Source of the DNA: an uncultured Chromatiaceae bacterium
Lineage (GTDB): Bacteria > Pseudomonadota > Gammaproteobacteria > Enterobacterales > Alteromonadaceae
DNA: 64,000 nucleotides
Assembly: GCA_937978655.1 (NCBI GenBank)
Contig: CALJUX010000080.1
Location: forward strand, 15,753-79,752
Reading direction: 5' to 3'
The notes under the pieces were generated by a model. The model searched no databases. It worked only from the letters and a program-made list of their open reading frames with translations, and was not told the DNA's origin. This document shows, one piece after another, positions 60,205-64,000 of the stretch. Made by a program: the position numbers and the translations under genes. How positions within the stretch are numbered: position 1 is the stretch's first letter; each line of letters starts with the position of its first letter.

Positions 60205-61341
60205 ATGACTGGTTATGTCGGGCGCCCTGCGCGCATTGGAACTGCGCTTACGGCTACCTTGCTGACATTATTGCCGCTGTCTGTAGTAAAGGCTGCAGCG
60301 ACATTCACAGTGCAGCAGCCACAGTTTGTCGCGGGGCAATGGCCCGATCGCAGTGCCGATTTATGTCAGGTGGCGACGGAGACGCTGAAATACATCGATA
60401 AAGGTCAAAGTTACGACCCTGTGGCTATTCACGGCGGTAAGATTCCGGGCGCGACAGTACCGGTTGCTGACATTCGCGCAACGCTGCTGTATATCTGCAA
60501 AATTGCCAATGAAGATAAGGCCGCCGGACGTAAGTCCCGTCTGACAGATCCAAACTTTATCCAGCAACATTTTCAATTCGTGCGTTGGTTGCCGGACCAG
60601 ACCGGTGCGGCAAAACTTGCGAAAAATAAACCATTACTGCAAAAACTGCCGGCTGACAAAATTCTGCAGACCAAATACTTTGTCAAAATCGCCGATGGCA
60701 GTCCGGTGAAAACTACCCAACAAAATCAGGCGCTGTATGGTTTGCCATATGATGAGGCCAAACTGGACCTCGCCACAGCCGATGCGCTGGGCAACAAAAT
60801 CACCCGCTTTCAGCTGGGCAAACAAGAAATAGTCCGTGGCGCGCTGGAAAAAACACCGCTGCGTGCGCCGGTATTGTTCTGGTTGAGCCGGGAAGGCCTC
60901 GAAGGTGCACTGCTGCAGGGAACCGCGGTGGTGCCATCAGGCAAAGGGTATCGTTATTACAACGTGCACCGCACCAATGGCATCCCGTATGACCGCACGA
61001 AAACGCCGGAACAACAACAACGTTACTGGTACTTTAAAGAAGTACAAAGTGTGCTGGGGTATGGCAAAGATGCCGATTACAAAATTCCGATCAAACCGGA
61101 AGTCACAGTAGCCGGCGATATCCCGCAGCTGGGTTTAGGTAAGTTGATTCTGTTAGCGACACCGGAATCCGGTGTCATGCACTACAGATTGACGATCCTG
61201 GCGGATACTGGCGGCGCTTTTGCCAATAATCTGTTTCAACTGGACTGGTTAAGCGGTTATTATCGGGGCTGGCCGGATTATTTCGCTGCCAATAAACACC
61301 GTGGCGATTACAGCCAGGCTTATCTGTTACTGAAAAAATAA
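60205..61341 (+). CDS. MltA/3D-domain-like exported protein
   Basis: 378 residues with an N-terminal signal region (TALTATLLTLLPLSVVKAAA). The C-terminal half follows the order of the MltA 3D (double-psi beta-barrel) domain: YWYFKEV, VTVAGDIPQLGLGKLILLATP and YRLTILADTGGAFANNLFQLDWLSG, whose DTGGA matches the catalytic-Asp segment of MltA (DVGGA in E. coli). The N-terminal MltA module is not obvious. It is 23 bp upstream of an SLT-like gene, so the two may act together on peptidoglycan. Recognition is by motif only. Confidence 0.65.
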   Translation: MTGYVGRPARIGTALTATLLTLLPLSVVKAAATFTVQQPQFVAGQWPDRSADLCQVATETLKYIDKGQSYDPVAIHGGKIPGATVPVADIRATLLYICKIANEDKAAGRKSRLTDPNFIQQHFQFVRWLPDQTGAAKLAKNKPLLQKLPADKILQTKYFVKIADGSPVKTTQQNQALYGLPYDEAKLDLATADALGNKITRFQLGKQEIVRGALEKTPLRAPVLFWLSREGLEGALLQGTAVVPSGKGYRYYNVHRTNGIPYDRTKTPEQQQRYWYFKEVQSVLGYGKDADYKIPIKPEVTVAGDIPQLGLGKLILLATPESGVMHYRLTILADTGGAFANNLFQLDWLSGYYRGWPDYFAANKHRGDYSQAYLLLKK

Positions 61342-61364
61342 CTGAACCGGAGACCCGACTGCCA

Positions 61365-62036
61365 ATGCAGCCGCGCCATCATTTTCTGCTGATTTTATTG
61401 CTGACGTTATTCGCTCCGGCCTGTTTCGCGTCTTTGGATTATGCCGCCTGGGCGGCGAAAAACCAGGACGGCAGCTGGACCCGTGCCGCAGAATCAGCCG
61501 TTGCCAGTTCGCCGCTGATCCGCTTAAATCCCGCCGATATCACGCAGTTTTGCCCGAATTACCCGAAATTAGCTAAACCGGAGCGGCGTAAGTTCTGGGT
61601 TGGTTTGCTGTCGGCGATGAGTAAACCGGAAAGTAACTTTAAACCGGAAGCGACCTACCGCGAGCGTTTTCGTGATGGCAAAGGCCGGCCCGTGGTGTCA
61701 CGTGGTTTGCTGCAAATCTCTATCGAAAGCGCTAACCAGAAAAGGTACGACTGCGATATCCGCCATCCCGCACTGTTGCACGACCCGGTGATTAATCTGG
61801 CGTGTGGTGTCCGTATTTTGTCTAAGTGGGTCAGTACCGACGGCGTGATCGCCAGTCGCCACACCCAGCAACATCAGGGTGGCGGCCGTTACTGGTCGAC
61901 GCTGCGGGCACAAAATGGCAAAGTCAGCGCCATTGCCGAGTTTACCCGCGGTCTGCCGTTTTGTGGCGCACGTCAGCAACCACGTTTTAGCGGCGTTCGC
62001 CTGCGTCCAGCCGCTGGCGCAACTGCTGCACGATAA
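61365..62036 (+). CDS. SLT/lysozyme-like transglycosylase, short exported form
   Basis: 223 residues with a signal peptide (LLILLLTLFAPACFASL). Lysozyme-fold motifs: the catalytic Glu in AMSKPESNFKPE, then VVSRGLLQISIES and NLACGVRILSKWV, as in SLT transglycosylases. It would cleave peptidoglycan glycan strands in the periplasm. The last 17 codons overlap the convergent lipase gene on the other strand; the segment after GLPFC (GARQQPRFSGVRLRPAAG) looks unlike the domain and may be a read-through tail. Confidence 0.72.
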   Translation: MQPRHHFLLILLLTLFAPACFASLDYAAWAAKNQDGSWTRAAESAVASSPLIRLNPADITQFCPNYPKLAKPERRKFWVGLLSAMSKPESNFKPEATYRERFRDGKGRPVVSRGLLQISIESANQKRYDCDIRHPALLHDPVINLACGVRILSKWVSTDGVIASRHTQQHQGGGRYWSTLRAQNGKVSAIAEFTRGLPFCGARQQPRFSGVRLRPAAGATAAR

Positions 62037-63678
62037 AAGCAATAGCTTCCGGGCTTTGATAGGAGTCATGCCGGGATGGCACTATGACCTGCACTTCAGC
62101 CCGCGGTTCATGCGCGCTGAAAAACGGTACCACTGAATCTGACAACTGCGCACACGCCTTTTCATCATAGCAATAAGGTTTATCATCGCTGCCGACCACC
62201 GAATACACCGGTCTTTGGTAGGGTAAAGTCGCTATTTTGCGCAGTAACGGATGCTGTGGCGACAACACCTGCACACTGTTAGGCCCGCCGTCAGCCAAAT
62301 ATGGCTGCATTTGCGGCGTGACGGTTTCAAGGCGGATCCGCTGAAACAATTTACGGTTCAGCCGGGCAAACATCTCAGGGATAGTGATCAGTTTACTCGC
62401 CAGTCGGCTGTACCAGGCTTCGGCTATTTCAGCGCCATGATGCGGCGTATCTAAAAAGAATACTGAATCAACATCTTGGCGGGCATTAAACAGAAATACA
62501 TCGCGATAACGTTGCAAATCCTTGTCCTTCCCTGGCCATGCCTCTGGCCGGAATAAAAAAGTTTCGTCCCACAGCGCCATACCGCTGTTGATGATAAAAG
62601 TCTTGGCGATAATGCCGCCCATGCTATGCCCTATCACCACCATCGGCGTTTGTTTGGATAAACCAACGTTTTGCTGCAGTTGATTGCGCATCTGCTCAAC
62701 ATCGTGTCGCAACCGCATCGCATTAAAAAACGGCGGCGCACCGCTTGGGTAAAATGCATGCCAGACCTGATAGTGCGCTGAAAGGATTGGATCACGGTAA
62801 ATCGCATGACTGAGTTTCAGCCAAATCATCGGGCTGGAATTAAGCCCATGGATCATCAGAACAGGCCGGCGATCAGGCCGGAGCGGGCCAGGGCTAAAAA
62901 TACCGTAGTCATAGCCGGGTTTATTGCCATCCAGCAGCGCAGAAAATGCCGACTGCCCGATACGGGCATCGCGTAATAGCAACAGTGTCGCGCTGGCCGG
63001 ATCATAACTCAGTGCTACTTGTCTGCCTGCAACCTCAATTTGCTGTGGGGCTGTCAGATAATGGCCTTTGAGTTTAATCAACAGCTGCTGCTGGTCAACT
63101 TTGATTTCCTGCAGGGTCACAGTCACGCTGCGGAAAATCCCTTCTCGCGGGTAATACTGATCAAAAGCGTTTTGACTATGTGGACGTTCCGCCACTAAAG
63201 CCACTCCGATAGCAGCCGGGTCTTGTGGTGCTGGCTGATAATCAGGGTCGTCAAACTGTAGTTGTTGTATCGGGGTATAACGGCTAAAAGACATGCCATG
63301 TTCGTCAGTCGGAAGGTCTAATAGCAGTCGGTATCCCTTGCCTTTGATGCGCCATTGACCATCAACCAGATGATGCTGCACCAATTGCTGCAATGCAGAT
63401 TGTTGCGCCTGCAACAATGATTCGAATTTTGCAGAATCAGCTACGGGCTTCTGCAAGGCGAGATAGGTGCAAAAAAGTGGGTAGAGCGGCTCTGTCGCAT
63501 TGCCCCCTGCAGGTGAACATTGCTGCGTACTGTGCTGGGAGATTGCTTTAATAAGTACTGGTGTAGCAACGATGTCAGCCTCAGAGACCCGCAGCAGTGC
63601 AACCGGACTTTGCTGACAGCCTGACAAGCTATAAGAAAGCACAAGAGTGATACAGATCCGATACAAAGAAAAGCGCAT
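61987..63678 (-). CDS. Alpha/beta-hydrolase lipase-like lipoprotein
   Basis: 563 residues. Lipobox LSGCQ at about residue 21. The C-terminal half is an alpha/beta hydrolase: oxyanion-type PVLMIHGLNSSPMIWLKL, nucleophile elbow VVIGHSMGGIIAKTF and a late SRHDSYQSPEAIAFI His; the VFFLDTPHHGAEIAE segment is typical of PGAP1-like esterases. The N-terminal 250 residues are a beta-rich region I do not recognise. It is probably an outer-membrane- or periplasm-facing esterase. It overlaps the SLT-like gene by 50 bp tail to tail. Confidence 0.82.
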   Translation of the reverse strand: MRFSLYRICITLVLSYSLSGCQQSPVALLRVSEADIVATPVLIKAISQHSTQQCSPAGGNATEPLYPLFCTYLALQKPVADSAKFESLLQAQQSALQQLVQHHLVDGQWRIKGKGYRLLLDLPTDEHGMSFSRYTPIQQLQFDDPDYQPAPQDPAAIGVALVAERPHSQNAFDQYYPREGIFRSVTVTLQEIKVDQQQLLIKLKGHYLTAPQQIEVAGRQVALSYDPASATLLLLRDARIGQSAFSALLDGNKPGYDYGIFSPGPLRPDRRPVLMIHGLNSSPMIWLKLSHAIYRDPILSAHYQVWHAFYPSGAPPFFNAMRLRHDVEQMRNQLQQNVGLSKQTPMVVIGHSMGGIIAKTFIINSGMALWDETFLFRPEAWPGKDKDLQRYRDVFLFNARQDVDSVFFLDTPHHGAEIAEAWYSRLASKLITIPEMFARLNRKLFQRIRLETVTPQMQPYLADGGPNSVQVLSPQHPLLRKIATLPYQRPVYSVVGSDDKPYCYDEKACAQLSDSVVPFFSAHEPRAEVQVIVPSRHDSYQSPEAIAFIVQQLRQRLDAGERR

Positions 63679-63780
63679 GAATTCAGCAAGCTGTGAGAAT
63701 AAAACGCATTTATGCCATAAGCAGGCAGGATCAGCCAGTGTTGTCTTATTTTAATCTCAGAGCTTTTTAATTAATAAAAA

Positions 63781-63965
63781 GCCAAATTGTTGGCTTGAGT
63801 CAGTTTTAAGCGTGAACATTCCGGTTTCTTGATAGTCTGCCCCCTCGCGGAGCTTCGGGTGTGTTCAGCCGCAGAGAAGCCAAACTGTTGGCTTCTCTAA
63901 ACCCCGGCCCCTTCGCAGAGCTCAGGGCCGTTCAGCCCGGACAACGCCAAACTGTTGGCGTTGTC
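63781..63965. repeat. Tandem palindromic hairpin repeats, terminal intergenic region
   Basis: Three related hairpins share the core GCCAA-nnTG-TTGGC: AAGCCAA/TTGGCTT at 63779-63796, an 11-bp stem AGAGAAGCCAA/TTGGCTTCTCT (63873-63898) and an 11-bp stem GACAACGCCAA/TTGGCGTTGTC (63940-63965). The last two sit in units of about 67 bp that begin with similar 30-nt segments (63841 and 63908, each ending TTCAGCC). Stem bases differ between units yet stay paired. The array may continue past the window. Confidence 0.75.
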
Positions 63966-64000
63966 TATTTCGGGCTTCACTGTACTACTCTTCAAATACT

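Noticed and set aside
63838..64000. Possible coding frame through the terminal hairpin repeats (CPLAELRVCSAAEKP...)
   Set aside because: It is broken by a stop, has no start or ribosome binding site, and the pattern is explained by structured repeats.

Overview
The window looks like chromosome of a free-living, respiring gammaproteobacterium. Gene content and order (ccoNOQP-ccoHIS-fnr-uspE-ttcA; a gap gene behind HexR-like sites; a Vibrio vps-like polysaccharide export operon; a PEP-CTERM-like protein) fit the Alteromonadales/Rheinheimera-Shewanella group best. That placement is inference from gene families, not a database match. I saw no rRNA, tRNA, insertion sequence, prophage or CRISPR array.

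Layout. (1) 1-7.6 kb: glycogen and maltodextrin metabolism on the minus strand (malQ, glgB, start of glgX), then gap and a hexose-6-phosphate mutarotase on plus. (2) 7.8-17.8 kb: cbb3 oxidase structural genes, their assembly and copper genes, an Fnr regulator, uspE and ttcA, all on plus. (3) 17.8-28 kb, minus strand: a polysaccharide export operon running from a WcaJ-like initiating sugar transferase through a beta-barrel protein, a Wza-like exporter, a Wzc-like kinase, a PHP phosphatase and a VpsP-like protein to ManC and ManB. (4) 28-30.1 kb, plus strand: a putative lipoprotein and a PEP-CTERM-like secreted protein behind a good sigma-54 promoter. (5) 30.1-48.9 kb, minus strand: a long repeat-unit synthesis cluster that starts with galU, ugd and a UDP-glucuronate epimerase, passes through an AT-rich block (flippase, glycosyltransferases, polymerase), then colanic-acid-type genes (wcaF-like, wcaI-like, gmd, fcl, gmm), and ends with acyltransferases, a second flippase, a GT2 and a VanZ-like protein. 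(6) 49.3-54.1 kb, plus strand: a LapG-like protease, a LapD-like degenerate GGDEF/EAL receptor, an Ala/Gly-rich small exported protein and a second Wzy/ligase-type protein. (7) 54.1-64 kb: housekeeping and envelope genes (DTW protein, DUF2987, Bax-like glucosaminidase, LRAT/NlpC-like protein, alaA, yfbR, a cation efflux protein with an expandable His-Asp tract, an MltA-like/SLT-like pair, a lipase-like lipoprotein), ending in a tandem hairpin repeat.

How it fits together: galU, ugd and the epimerase make UDP-Glc, UDP-GlcA and probably UDP-GalA. ManB/ManC make GDP-Man, which Gmd/Fcl turn into GDP-fucose. The WcaJ-like enzyme loads the first sugar, the glycosyltransferases extend it, the acyltransferases decorate it, and Wzx/Wzy plus the Wzc/Wza/beta-barrel machinery polymerise and export it. 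The nearby LapD/LapG pair and the sigma-54-driven PEP-CTERM-like protein suggest that 17.8-54 kb is a biofilm-matrix superlocus. The least ordinary elements are the PEP-CTERM-like gene with its sigma-54 promoter, the mosaic EPS locus with two flippases and two polymerase-like proteins, the MltA-like plus SLT-like pair, and the terminal hairpin repeat array.
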